From NCBI GenBank assembly GCA_965115835.1, contig OZ220471.1, forward strand, positions 1,736,001-1,800,000: a stretch of DNA of 64,000 nt, read 5' to 3'. Positions within the stretch are counted from its first letter, which is position 1. Each line of letters opens with the position of its first letter. The translations under genes and the position numbers were made by a program. The notes beneath the pieces were generated by a model. That model saw only the letters and a list, made by a program, of their open reading frames with translations. It had not been told where the DNA came from and made no database searches. The stretch comes from Foliamicus sp965115835. Lineage in GTDB: Bacteria > Pseudomonadota > Gammaproteobacteria > Steroidobacterales > Foliamicaceae. Shown piece after piece: positions 8,295 to 16,149 of the stretch.

Positions 8295-8604
8295 TTGCAA
8301 CCGGACCCGAGCCCGGGGAACGAGGAACGCTCGTTGGCGGGGCAACCCCACACGGCGTGGCCGGCGTCGCGCCCCGAAGCTGCGAGTGGCCTGCGACGCC
8401 AGCGCCGTGTTCCGCGCGGCCATCGCCGCCGGGCTGCTGTCCGCCGAGCGCTCCGATCCCCGCTGGGCCGGCCACTACTTCTACATGTTCCACGATGGGG
8501 ACGGCGCGGCCTGGTTCAAGCACCGGGACACGCGCGCTCATGTCGTGATGTCCGCGCGCCGGCAAGCGGAAGCAGGCTACCGCTTCGGGGAGCGCGGGAC
8601 GTGA
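8260..8604 (+). CDS. Small hypothetical protein, transfer operon
   Basis: 114 residues from the ATG at 8260, which has a near-perfect AGGAGG seven bases ahead and overlaps the previous gene by 35 nt. The N-terminus is strongly basic (Arg-rich, residues 1-42). The rest, RVACDASAVFRAAIAAGLLS up to HYFYMFHDGDGAAWFKHRDT, looks like a compact globular domain. Not recognised. The stop overlaps the GTG of trbI (GTGA), so translation is probably coupled. Confidence 0.6.
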   Translation: MSRIWRRTHRSNCNRTRARGTRNARWRGNPTRRGRRRAPKLRVACDASAVFRAAIAAGLLSAERSDPRWAGHYFYMFHDGDGAAWFKHRDTRAHVVMSARRQAEAGYRFGERGT

Positions 8605-8993
8605 GCGAACTGCGGCTGCTCGGTTGCGCCGTGCTGCTCAACCTGGGGGTGACGGCGGTGGTCGGCGCCGCGATCGCGCGGCACATCCCCGGAGCATCTC
8701 CGGGGATCGCGAGCGTCCGTCTGACGGAACTCGTGGCCGGGCACGCCGGGAGCGCAGCCAGCGGCGGCGGGAGCGCGCAAGCCGCGGCAGAGGAGACGCG
8801 CGCCTGGGCCCGGGCGCTGGAGGATGCGCTGGGGCGGGTTGCAGACCGCCATGGCGCGGTGTTGCTGCCGGTGCGCAGCGTGGCCGCCGGCGCCCCCGAT
8901 CGGACTGCGGAGGTCCGCGCCGAGATGGCCCGGATCCTGGCGCACCGTGAAGCAGCAGATTCTTCCGGTGAGCGGGCCGCGGAGGTTCGGTGA
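8601..8993 (+). CDS. trbI: Conjugative transfer protein TrbI (F-type)
   Basis: 130 residues from a GTG start that overlaps the upstream stop. One N-terminal transmembrane helix (LLGCAVLLNLGVTAVVGAAI) is followed by a helical periplasmic domain. The C-terminal HGAVLLPVRSVAAGAPDRTA matches F TrbI, which ends in a similar HHAVILVSPAVVQGAPDIT segment, and the length (F: 128 aa) agrees. TrbI affects pilus retraction and outgrowth in F. A perfect 10-bp inverted repeat at 8685-8707 lies in the linker after the membrane helix. Confidence 0.78.
   Translation: MSELRLLGCAVLLNLGVTAVVGAAIARHIPGASPGIASVRLTELVAGHAGSAASGGGSAQAAAEETRAWARALEDALGRVADRHGAVLLPVRSVAAGAPDRTAEVRAEMARILAHREAADSSGERAAEVR
8685..8707. 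repeat. Perfect hairpin inside trbI
   Basis: ATCCCCGGAG (8685-8694), loop CAT, CTCCGGGGAT (8698-8707). In frame, in the region joining the membrane helix to the periplasmic domain. Confidence 0.7.
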
Positions 8994-9598
8994 TGACAGA
9001 GTACATGGCCCAGCCAATCCCCGGAAGCTACTCAGGCGGGCCGATCCGGATCATGCTGGTCTGGACGATGATCCTGACCGGCGCGTGGTGGTTCGCCCTC
9101 TCGCACGTATACGTCAACGCGGGCTGGTCGGACGACGCCTGGGGCTATTTCCGGCTGCCGCTGACGGGCGATCCGCGCCTGGACGAGAAGGTGTTTTGCG
9201 ATCCGCCCGCGGCGGCGGGTTCGCCGGTTCCGTATCTGAAGACCGTGCGGGGCCTGCCGGGCGCTGTAATCGCCGTGGACGAAGACGGCACGGTGCGCAT
9301 CGACGGCGTCGCCGCGGGCCGCGCCAAGCCGCGCGCGCTCGACGGACGGCCGCTGACTCCGATCGCTCCGGGAACGATCCCGGCGGATCGCTACTACCTG
9401 CACGCGGATCACCCCGACAGCCATGACAGCCGCTATGCGGAGATCGGACTCGTGCCGCGCTCGCGCATTCGCGCGCGCGCCATTCCCCTGCCGGACATCC
9501 CCTGGCTGGGGCTCGAAGGACCGCTGACCGGGCCTGAAGACATCCGCGAGGGCGCCGGGGCAGAGCACGGGACCGACACCGGGGAAGCCCGACGATGA
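8990..9598 (+). CDS. Conjugative S26-family signal peptidase (TraF/TrhF-like)
   Basis: 202 residues. GTG at 8990 or ATG at 8993 can start it; GGAGG lies just ahead. A transmembrane helix (IMLVWTMILTGAWWFALSHV) is followed by VNAGWSDDAWGYF, which I align with the VNLTPSLPRGLY box of plasmid TraF peptidases, making Ser47 the nucleophile. YLKTVRGLPGAVIAV carries the general base Lys84 and the G-LPGD box. These enzymes mature or cyclise conjugative pilins in the periplasm, so TraA at 949 is the likely substrate. The serine box is divergent. Overlaps trbI and traW by 4 nt each. Confidence 0.72.
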   Translation: MMTEYMAQPIPGSYSGGPIRIMLVWTMILTGAWWFALSHVYVNAGWSDDAWGYFRLPLTGDPRLDEKVFCDPPAAAGSPVPYLKTVRGLPGAVIAVDEDGTVRIDGVAAGRAKPRALDGRPLTPIAPGTIPADRYYLHADHPDSHDSRYAEIGLVPRSRIRARAIPLPDIPWLGLEGPLTGPEDIREGAGAEHGTDTGEARR

Positions 9599-10446
9599 GA
9601 CGCCTGGTCCTGTCCGCCTTCGCCGCCGCCCTGCTTGCGCCCGCCTTCCCTGCCGCCGCCCGCGACCTCGGCGTACGCGGCGCGACCTGGCCGGTTGCCG
9701 AACCGGACCTGCTCGCGCAGATCGGGGCGCGGCTTGCGGACATGGAACGATCCGGCGAACGGGCGCGTCTCGGGGACGAGGCGCGGGAGCGCGCGCGGCG
9801 CGCGCTGGAGGAACCCGAACCCGTGCCTGGCATCGTCCCGGCGACGGAACTGCGCGCCCGCCGGTTCGATCCGGCGATCGTGGCAGCCGAAGACATCCCC
9901 GGTTCGAACGGGCAAACCATTGCCGTGGCGGGTACGCGCGTCGATCCGCTCAGACACACTGCGCTGACGGCCAAGGTGCTGTTCATCGACGGGCGGCGCG
10001 AGGCCGAGGTCACCTGGGCGCTGGCCCGCGAAGGGCCTGCGAAGATCGTGCTGCTCGCCGGGCGCCCGCTCGACCTGATGCGCCGCCACGGGCGGGCCTT
10101 CTACTTCGACCTCGGCGGACGACTTGCCGGGCGGTTCGCGATCCGCGCCACACCCACGGTGCTGTCACACGACAGCGAGCACGACCGGGACGGGACGCCA
10201 TTCCGCGACAGGTCGTACCTGCTCCTGACCGAATTTCCGGTCGAAGACCCGTCACAGACAGAGACGTCACAGACGGAGCCGTCACGGATGGAGCCGCCAC
10301 AGAAAGACCCGTCACAGACGGATCGGCTCCCGGAGAACTTGTCTCCGGTGAGCCTGTTCCCCGGAGAACCCACTTTCGCCGGGGCTTGTTCCGGCATCCC
10401 CGGCTGCCTTCCAACCCACCGATCAAGGAAAGAACCCCCATGCTGA
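9595..10446 (+). CDS. traW: Conjugative transfer protein TraW
   Basis: 283 residues with a clear signal peptide ending AAA before RDLGVRG. The segment RDLGVRGATWPVAEPDLL is the conserved start of TraW, and KVLFIDGRREAEVTWAL with KIVLLAGRPLDLM are its core. TraW is a periplasmic protein for F-type pilus assembly, acting with TraU and TrbC. The C-terminal ~70 residues are an unusual tail encoded by five 15-bp repeats (10246-10320) and a hairpin (10330-10348), giving DPSQTETSQTEPS-like sequence. The frame reads 7 nt into ssb. Confidence 0.85.
   Translation: MRRLVLSAFAAALLAPAFPAAARDLGVRGATWPVAEPDLLAQIGARLADMERSGERARLGDEARERARRALEEPEPVPGIVPATELRARRFDPAIVAAEDIPGSNGQTIAVAGTRVDPLRHTALTAKVLFIDGRREAEVTWALAREGPAKIVLLAGRPLDLMRRHGRAFYFDLGGRLAGRFAIRATPTVLSHDSEHDRDGTPFRDRSYLLLTEFPVEDPSQTETSQTEPSRMEPPQKDPSQTDRLPENLSPVSLFPGEPTFAGACSGIPGCLPTHRSRKEPPC
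10246..10348. repeat. Five 15-bp tandem repeats plus hairpin in the 3' end of traW
   Basis: Units of the GAGCCGTCACAGACG type run from 10246 to 10320 with 1-4 changes each. They are followed by a perfect hairpin CCGGAGA (10330-10336) / TCTCCGG (10342-10348). All in frame. Confidence 0.7.
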
Positions 10447-10871
10447 ACATCAACCGGATCACGCTGCTCGGCCACGCCGGGCGCGACCCCGAAGTCCGTA
10501 CGCTGAACAACGGCAGCAAGGTCGCGTCGTTCGCGCTGGCCACAACCGAGCGCTGGAAGAACCGCGACGGCCAGCCCGCCGGGAGCACGCAGTGGCATCA
10601 CATCGTGGCCTGGGGCGCTGCGGCGGAGGCTGCCGAAAATCAGTTGCGCAAGGGCGACGCCGTGCTGGTCGAGGGCCGGCTGGCCACGCGCGAGTATCGC
10701 GGCCGCGACGGCGGCCTGCGAACCGTCGCCGAGGTCGTCGTCGCCGGACCGCAGGGCGTCGTGAACGTGCTCGTCGGACGCCATGCCCCTGGCGGGGGGC
10801 AGACCCCTGGCGGGGAGCAGACCTCCGGCGGGAACACAATGTCCGCCGGATCGGAGGGTACCTGCGCATGA
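10440..10871 (+). CDS. ssb: Single-stranded DNA-binding protein within the transfer operon
   Basis: 143 residues. The OB fold is plain: NRITLLGHAGRDPEVRTLNN, FALATTERWKN, QWHHIVAWG, LRKGDAVLVEGRLATREY. The tail is Gly-rich, built on 18-nt repeats, and lacks the acidic DDDIPF tip that recruits partner enzymes. That tip is present in the second SSB of this window (39899-40348). Placed between traW and traU with overlapping ends, so co-expressed with the transfer machine. It may coat the incoming or outgoing strand. Confidence 0.9.
   Translation: MLNINRITLLGHAGRDPEVRTLNNGSKVASFALATTERWKNRDGQPAGSTQWHHIVAWGAAAEAAENQLRKGDAVLVEGRLATREYRGRDGGLRTVAEVVVAGPQGVVNVLVGRHAPGGGQTPGGEQTSGGNTMSAGSEGTCA
10785..10838. 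repeat. 18-nt repeats encoding the SSB tail
   Basis: CCCCTGGCGGGG-type units at 10785, 10803 and (degenerate) 10821, each able to fold as a short hairpin; in frame. Confidence 0.55.
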
Positions 10872-11872
10872 GGCGACGGCTGCTCCACGCCGCGCTCGCC
10901 GCCGCGCTGGCGTCCCTGCTGTGGGTCGCGCCTGTTTCGGCGCAGACCTGCACGGGGCGCTTCGTCAACCCGATCGCGGACATATGCTGGGAGTGCCTGT
11001 TCCCGATCTCGATCGGGCCGGTGACCATCGGCGGCGTGTCGGGTGTCCCGGACACGGACAACCCCTCCTCGCCGATCTGCTTTTGCGGCTCGCCCATTCC
11101 CCGCATCGGGCTCTCGCTCGGGGTGTGGGAGCCGGCAAGGCTGGTGGATGTCACCCGCACGCCCTGGTGCTTTCCCAACCTCGGCGGTCTCGACCTCGAC
11201 CCGGGCCTGCCCGCAGCGCGCGGGCGCACGGCCTCCTCGGGCGGCGACGGCGCGTCGGGCTCCGTGTGGCACGCCCACTACTACGTCTATCCGTTGTTGT
11301 CGTGGATCGGCGCGCTGCTCGATATCGGTTGTCTGGAAGGCGGGAGCCTCGACATCGCCTGGGTCTCGGAACTCGATCCGGCGTGGCTCGACGACGAGTT
11401 GTCGTTCCTGCTGAACCCGGAGGCGGCGCTGTTCGCGAACCTGCCGGCGCAGGCGGCGTGCGCGGCGGACTGCGCTGCGGCCTCGACGGGGCTGCCGCTC
11501 GACGGGCTGTTCTGGTGCGCCGGCTGTCAGGGCGGGATGTATCCGCTGACCGGCAATGTCGCCGCGCATGTCGGCGGGGTGCAGGCCTCGCTGCTCGCCG
11601 CCGGGCGGCTGGTCTACCGGCTGCACCGCGCCGGTCTCGCCCGGGGCACTTCGGGACCGGCAGCGCTGTGCGGACGCTACCCGATGCCGGTGATGCAAAA
11701 GAGCCAGTATCGCTGGCAGATGACGCAGCCCGTTCCGGCCACGGGTCCGGCGACCGGTTGCAACCCCACGGGTCGCAGTTCGGTGCTGTGGGAGCCGCTT
11801 CGCGAGCTGCCCGTTGCGGGCGAGAGCTTCGGCTACCTGCTGTGGAGGAAACGCAATTGCTGCCTCCTGTAA
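10868..11872 (+). CDS. traU: Conjugative transfer protein TraU
   Basis: 334 residues with a signal peptide ending VSAQ. The mature N-terminus CTGRFVNPIADICWECLFPI and CFCGSPIPRIGLSLGVWEPA are hallmarks of TraU, a Cys-rich periplasmic protein needed for DNA transfer. Many cysteines (CWEC, CFCG, CAADC, CAGC) imply disulphides, which fits the thioredoxin-like TrbC and TraF encoded next. F TraU is 330 aa. The start overlaps the ssb stop (ATGA). Confidence 0.93.
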   Translation: MRRRLLHAALAAALASLLWVAPVSAQTCTGRFVNPIADICWECLFPISIGPVTIGGVSGVPDTDNPSSPICFCGSPIPRIGLSLGVWEPARLVDVTRTPWCFPNLGGLDLDPGLPAARGRTASSGGDGASGSVWHAHYYVYPLLSWIGALLDIGCLEGGSLDIAWVSELDPAWLDDELSFLLNPEAALFANLPAQAACAADCAAASTGLPLDGLFWCAGCQGGMYPLTGNVAAHVGGVQASLLAAGRLVYRLHRAGLARGTSGPAALCGRYPMPVMQKSQYRWQMTQPVPATGPATGCNPTGRSSVLWEPLRELPVAGESFGYLLWRKRNCCLL

Positions 11873-12702
11873 CCCACAGCGCCGGACAGCGCGCCGGAGC
11901 TCTCGCACGGGACGGGCGCCGCGCATGGCGGGCAAGAGTATCGGGCATCGCCGCCACGCTGGCGCTGTGCGCAGGCCCGGTGACATCCCAGGATCCGCCG
12001 CCTGCGGCGGAGGATCGGGCGCGGGCGACTGTCGAGACAGGCCGCGTCCCTCGCGACGCGATCGCCGATGCTCGCGCACTGGCGGACGAAGCGCTTGCCG
12101 GGACAGGCGAATCGCCCGGGGCCGCCGAGCTCAATGCCTGGGCCCGTTCGGTAATCGACGGTGCGCTTGAGCGCGCCGGGGCGGCGTCGGAGACATCCGG
12201 GATGTCTGCAACCGTCGAAGCCGATCCGCTTCCGGCCGGGCGCCATGCGGCGCAGGTCGCAAGCGGCCCGACCGTTCGCCGGGGCACGGCCGAGGTGCTG
12301 GTGTTCATGAGCCTCGCGGTTCCGCAGGCGAGCTGGACGCAATGGGCCGCGCAAGCCGCCCGGACCGGCGCGCCGCTGGTGCTGCGCGGAGTCGCGCCCG
12401 AAGGACTGCGGGCGACGGCGATAAGGGTCGGACGGCGTCTCGGCGGGCACGAAGCGGGCGTGGCCATCGATCCCCGGCTGTTCCGTCTGTTCGGGATCGA
12501 GCGGGTTCCGGCGGTGGTCGCCGTGCCGGGCGGCGTCCCGGCCTGCGTCAGCCGCGGATGCGCGGACGACGCCCCGCCGCCGTTCGACGCGGTGAGCGGG
12601 AACATCGGTTTGGCGGCGGCGCTCGAAGCCATCGCTGCGGAGGGCGAGGACGCGCGGGAGACCGCTCGCCGGCATCTCGAACGCCTCGGGAGGCGGCCAT
12701 GA
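11857..12702 (+). CDS. trbC: Conjugative transfer protein TrbC, thioredoxin-like
   Basis: 281 residues from a TTG at 11857 with GGAGG 8 nt ahead; GTG at 11842 is an alternative. After a signal peptide comes an Ala-rich helical linker, then a thioredoxin-like domain. The segment EVLVFMSLAVPQASWTQWAA fits TrbC (VFVSFSMP.. pattern), with GIERVPAVVAVPGG holding the cis-Pro loop. TrbC is periplasmic and acts with TraW in pilus assembly. A dyad AGACATCC/GGATGTCT (12191-12207) lies in the linker. Overlaps traU by 16 nt and traN by 4 nt. Confidence 0.82.
   Translation: MLPPVTHSAGQRAGALARDGRRAWRARVSGIAATLALCAGPVTSQDPPPAAEDRARATVETGRVPRDAIADARALADEALAGTGESPGAAELNAWARSVIDGALERAGAASETSGMSATVEADPLPAGRHAAQVASGPTVRRGTAEVLVFMSLAVPQASWTQWAAQAARTGAPLVLRGVAPEGLRATAIRVGRRLGGHEAGVAIDPRLFRLFGIERVPAVVAVPGGVPACVSRGCADDAPPPFDAVSGNIGLAAALEAIAAEGEDARETARRHLERLGRRP
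12191..12207. repeat. Dyad inside trbC
   Basis: AGACATCC (12191-12198) and GGATGTCT (12200-12207) flank one base; in the variable linker before the thioredoxin-like domain. Confidence 0.5.
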
Positions 12703-13826
12703 GAAGCGCGGCTGTCACCGGCAACGCGGCGCGCCTCGCGCCGCTGCTCGCCTGGACGACGACGGCGGTCGGATACGGCCTGATGCTCTGGGTGCTGTCC
12801 GCCCCGGCCTGGGCCGATCCGGATCGGGTCGATGACCCGAAGGCTGCGGCCCGGGAGATTGGGCGGGCGGGCGCAGCGGCAGCCGGCGCCCTGGCCCGCG
12901 ACGCGGCGAAGGCGCAGACCGTGCCCGGCTTCGCCGGGACAGACCGGCCCGAGCGCCGTCTCACCGCCGATGGCATGGCGGACGCCGCGCGGGAGCGGCT
13001 GGCCGATCCGGCCGCCCCCGGAGGTTCGGCCGGTCGCGCAGTGATCGCGGGCGCCGCATCGCGGCCCTCTGTTCCGCTCCCGCCCGACGACCCCGCGCTG
13101 GCGCGCGCAAGGGCGGTGCAGGCCGCGCCCGAAGACGCCGCCCACCGCGCCGGCGACCTCGCCTCGGGCGACTCGAAGGATTGCGATGCCGGCGTCGCCG
13201 ACGCCGGACGAACCGGCGCCTGCGGCAGCGTCTCGTACTGTGTCGGCGCCGGATGCGAGACCGTCGAGGCGGAAGGCAACGCCGGGTTCGTCCGCTCGGC
13301 CGCCATGCTCAACATGGTGCTGGAGATGGGCGGCGAGGAGTTCGACCGCGGGAGCCTGCGATTCTTCGCCGGCGAGCGGCGCTCCTGCGCCATCCGCTAC
13401 GGCGGACTCGCCAACTGCTGCCGGGACACCGGGCTGCTGGTGGGACTGGCGAACTGTTCGGCCGAAGAAAAGACGCTTGCGGAGGAGCGCCACGCCGGCA
13501 ACACCCACTATCTGGGCCGGCGATGCGCGAAGCGGGCACTCGGCGTGTGCGTGAAGCACGAGCGGGTCTGGTGCATGTTCGGCTCGAAGCTCGGGCGCAT
13601 CCTGCACCAGCAGGCGCGCCCGCAACTCGGCATCGGATGGGACAGTTGCCGGGGATTCACGGTGGCCGAGGTCGAGCGCATCGACTTCGACCGGCTGGAC
13701 CTGACCGGGTTCGCCGGGAACCTCAAAGACGGCGCACTCGAACCCGCCATCGCCCTGCCGGACAAGTCCGGCACACAGGCGGACATGACCGATCGCGTAC
13801 GGGATTTGCGCGGGAGCGGTCCGTGA
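12699..13826 (+). CDS. traN: Mating-pair stabilisation protein TraN (short form)
   Basis: 375 residues with an N-terminal hydrophobic segment ending SAPAWA. The C-terminal ~200 residues are Cys-rich: CDAGVADAGRTGACGSVSYC, RSCAIRYGGLANCCRDTG, RRCAKRALGVCVKHERVWCM, ILHQQARPQLGIGW. The last motif is diagnostic of TraN, an outer-membrane adhesin that stabilises mating pairs. It is much shorter than F TraN (about 600 aa), so the surface-exposed receptor-binding insertion seems reduced. The start ATG overlaps the trbC stop. Confidence 0.85.
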   Translation: MRSAAVTGNAARLAPLLAWTTTAVGYGLMLWVLSAPAWADPDRVDDPKAAAREIGRAGAAAAGALARDAAKAQTVPGFAGTDRPERRLTADGMADAARERLADPAAPGGSAGRAVIAGAASRPSVPLPPDDPALARARAVQAAPEDAAHRAGDLASGDSKDCDAGVADAGRTGACGSVSYCVGAGCETVEAEGNAGFVRSAAMLNMVLEMGGEEFDRGSLRFFAGERRSCAIRYGGLANCCRDTGLLVGLANCSAEEKTLAEERHAGNTHYLGRRCAKRALGVCVKHERVWCMFGSKLGRILHQQARPQLGIGWDSCRGFTVAEVERIDFDRLDLTGFAGNLKDGALEPAIALPDKSGTQADMTDRVRDLRGSGP

Positions 13827-14656
13827 CGGCCCGGCGCCCGGACCTCCCGGCGTCCTGCGTTGTCATGGCGGTGCTTCTGGCATTCGCCGTCGCGCCAGCG
13901 GCTGTGGCGGACAATGCAACAGAGTGGCGCGCCCGGTGCGGCCAGCCCGGCGCCGCAGCGCGGCTCGGCTGGCACTTCTACTGCGACCGGGACGAAGACG
14001 ACATCGAAGACGCGCCGGCGCCGTTCGCGGTCAATCCGGAGGCTCAGCCGGATGCGACCCGACGGATCGCGGCGATCCGCCGGGCGCTGGAGGAGTCCCG
14101 CGCCGCCGCGATCCTCGACCCCTCGCCGGCGAAGGTCGCCGCGTATCTCCGCCTGCAGCGGGAGACGCTGGAGCGCGCCGCGGCGTTCTCCGACGCGTTC
14201 CGCCGCACCGTGTGGGCGACACCCGAACTCGACTACACGCTGATCCGGCCGGTGGGCGCGCTGGCACGGCAGGTTTGGGCCGACGCCCGGCGCGAGGAGC
14301 GCGAAGCGGCGCTCAAAAGCCTGAGCAAACGCTACGGGCTGATCTATCTCGGCCATCCGGCCTGCGCCGACTGCCGGGTGTTCGGGCCGCTGCTGCGCGC
14401 GTTCGCACTGCGCCACGGCCTCGATGTGCTGGCCGTGTCGCGGGCCGGCGGCCCCCTGGAAGGCTGGCCCGAGGCCGTGCCCGACAACGGGCAGGCCGCG
14501 AAGCTCGGCCTCGACGGCGCGCCGTCGCCAGCCGTCGCGCTGTTCGACACCGTCACCCGGGAGGTCCTGCCGGTCGGGTTCGGGGTGCTCGCCGAGGACC
14601 AGCTGGCCGAGCGCATCTTCGTCCTCACCCGGCGGGAGACCGGCCGTGACTACTGA
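13823..14656 (+). CDS. traF: Conjugative transfer protein TraF, thioredoxin-like
   Basis: 277 residues from a GTG overlapping the traN stop. A signal peptide ends AVAD; the mature start GWHFYCD is TraF-like. The C-terminal thioredoxin fold begins YGLIYLGHPACADCRVFGPL, with an intact C-A-D-C redox motif at residues 181/184, so unlike F TraF it could be catalytic for disulphides in TraU and TraN. PSPAVALFD provides the cis-Pro loop. The stop lies within traH. Confidence 0.88.
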   Translation: MTARRPDLPASCVVMAVLLAFAVAPAAVADNATEWRARCGQPGAAARLGWHFYCDRDEDDIEDAPAPFAVNPEAQPDATRRIAAIRRALEESRAAAILDPSPAKVAAYLRLQRETLERAAAFSDAFRRTVWATPELDYTLIRPVGALARQVWADARREEREAALKSLSKRYGLIYLGHPACADCRVFGPLLRAFALRHGLDVLAVSRAGGPLEGWPEAVPDNGQAAKLGLDGAPSPAVALFDTVTREVLPVGFGVLAEDQLAERIFVLTRRETGRDY

Positions 14657-16124
14657 CCACGCCCGGCGGGCGGGGATCGCTTCAGGGCACCGCGCGCCAC
14701 GCAAGCCCGCGCCGCTTGCAGTCATACGGCTCACCGTCCTGCTGGCCGCCGGGCTGTTCGCCGCGGCACCCGCGCAGGCCGATGTGCTCTCGGAGATGGA
14801 GTCGTTCTGGCAGGGCGCGGCGGTCAACGCCACCGGCCCCGGCGCGTTCCGGGGCCAGGCTTCCGGTCACTGGACGCTCGGCAACCTGTATCTCCGCGCG
14901 CCGGTGCGCACCGAACCGATCGCCACCCTGAGCCTGCCGTCCTTCCGCGCCGGTTGCGGCGGCATCGACGCCTTCGCCGGCGCGTTCTCGTTCATCGACT
15001 CCGATCAGCTCGTCGCCTTCGGGCGCGCAGTCGCCCAGAACGCCGCCGGGTTCGCGTTCGAACTCGCGCTGGAGACCGTCTCGCCGGTGATCGCCGAGAC
15101 GATGTCCAAGCTCCGGGCGCTGTCGCAGTGGGTCAACAGCCAGAACCTCAACTCCTGCGAGAGCGCCCAGGCGCTGGTCGGCGCCGTGTGGGCGAAGCAC
15201 GACCGCGCAAGCGAGGCCATCTGCGCCGCCATCGGCACATCGCAGGGGATCTTCTCCGACTACGCCGCCGCAAAGCACGGCTGCGGCGCGGGCGGCAAGA
15301 GAAACTCCACGCTCGCCTCGGCTACCGGAGCGATGGCCGATCAGGCGCCGGTGAACGTCAACTACGCCTGGCGGGCCGTGCAGGCCTCGCCCCTGTTCTC
15401 GGCGGACGCCGGACTCGCCGGGTTCGCCATGTCGGTCTCCGGCACGGTGATCGTCACCGCCCCGGTCTCGGACGGCGACGCCTCCGGGCCGCAGGTGCAT
15501 GTCCTGCAGCCGCTCGCGCTCGACCGGCGGGTGACGGAGGCGTTGATGGAGGGCGGCGCCGGCCTGCCGGTCTACCGCTGCGACGAGACCGCCGATTGCC
15601 TGAACCCGACGCTCAGTCAGGTGAGCATCCCGGCCGGACAGGGGTTCCGGGCGCGGGTTGCGGACCTGCTGCGGCGTCTTGCGGAATCCGTGCGTACCGA
15701 CACCGCCCCGCCGGCGGACGCGCTCGGGCTGGTCAACCTCACCACGATCCCGGTCTACCGGGTCATCAACGCAGCGGCGGCCTACCGCGGCGCGGTGATC
15801 GACAGCGAGATCGACGCGCTCGCCGAGGCGGTGGCGCTCGACCTGCTCGCGGTCTGGATCGCCGACCTGCACGGCGCGGTCGAGGCGCGCGCCGGGGCGC
15901 TGGACATCGCCGACGGCGAGCAACTGAGGCGCTGGCGCGAGGGGCTGCGGGCGAACCGAGCGGCGCTCGCGCAGCGCCGCAACGAGGGTCTGGCGCGGTT
16001 CAACACCGCGCTCGCGGTGGTCGAGAGGCTCCGGCTGATCGAGACCGAACTCGCCGGCGCGCTCTCGGCGGACCTCCGCGCCGCGCTCGCGTTCGCACGC
16101 GGGGGCGGCGGGACCTCCCGTTAG
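14646..16124 (+). CDS. traH: Conjugative transfer protein TraH
   Basis: 492 residues from a GTG at 14646, overlapping traF. A signal peptide ends AQAD, then VLSEMESFWQGAAVNATGPG and SLPSFRAGCGGIDAFAGAFS are the classic TraH opening. LSQWVNSQNLNSCESAQALV follows. TraH is a periplasmic/outer-membrane protein of F-type pilus assembly that works with TraF and TraW. C-terminal helices (residues 410-480) may form coiled coils. F TraH is 458 aa. Confidence 0.93.
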   Translation: MTTDHARRAGIASGHRAPRKPAPLAVIRLTVLLAAGLFAAAPAQADVLSEMESFWQGAAVNATGPGAFRGQASGHWTLGNLYLRAPVRTEPIATLSLPSFRAGCGGIDAFAGAFSFIDSDQLVAFGRAVAQNAAGFAFELALETVSPVIAETMSKLRALSQWVNSQNLNSCESAQALVGAVWAKHDRASEAICAAIGTSQGIFSDYAAAKHGCGAGGKRNSTLASATGAMADQAPVNVNYAWRAVQASPLFSADAGLAGFAMSVSGTVIVTAPVSDGDASGPQVHVLQPLALDRRVTEALMEGGAGLPVYRCDETADCLNPTLSQVSIPAGQGFRARVADLLRRLAESVRTDTAPPADALGLVNLTTIPVYRVINAAAAYRGAVIDSEIDALAEAVALDLLAVWIADLHGAVEARAGALDIADGEQLRRWREGLRANRAALAQRRNEGLARFNTALAVVERLRLIETELAGALSADLRAALAFARGGGGTSR

Positions 16125-16149
16125 CAGCGGCAGGCCACGGAAGCGTCGC

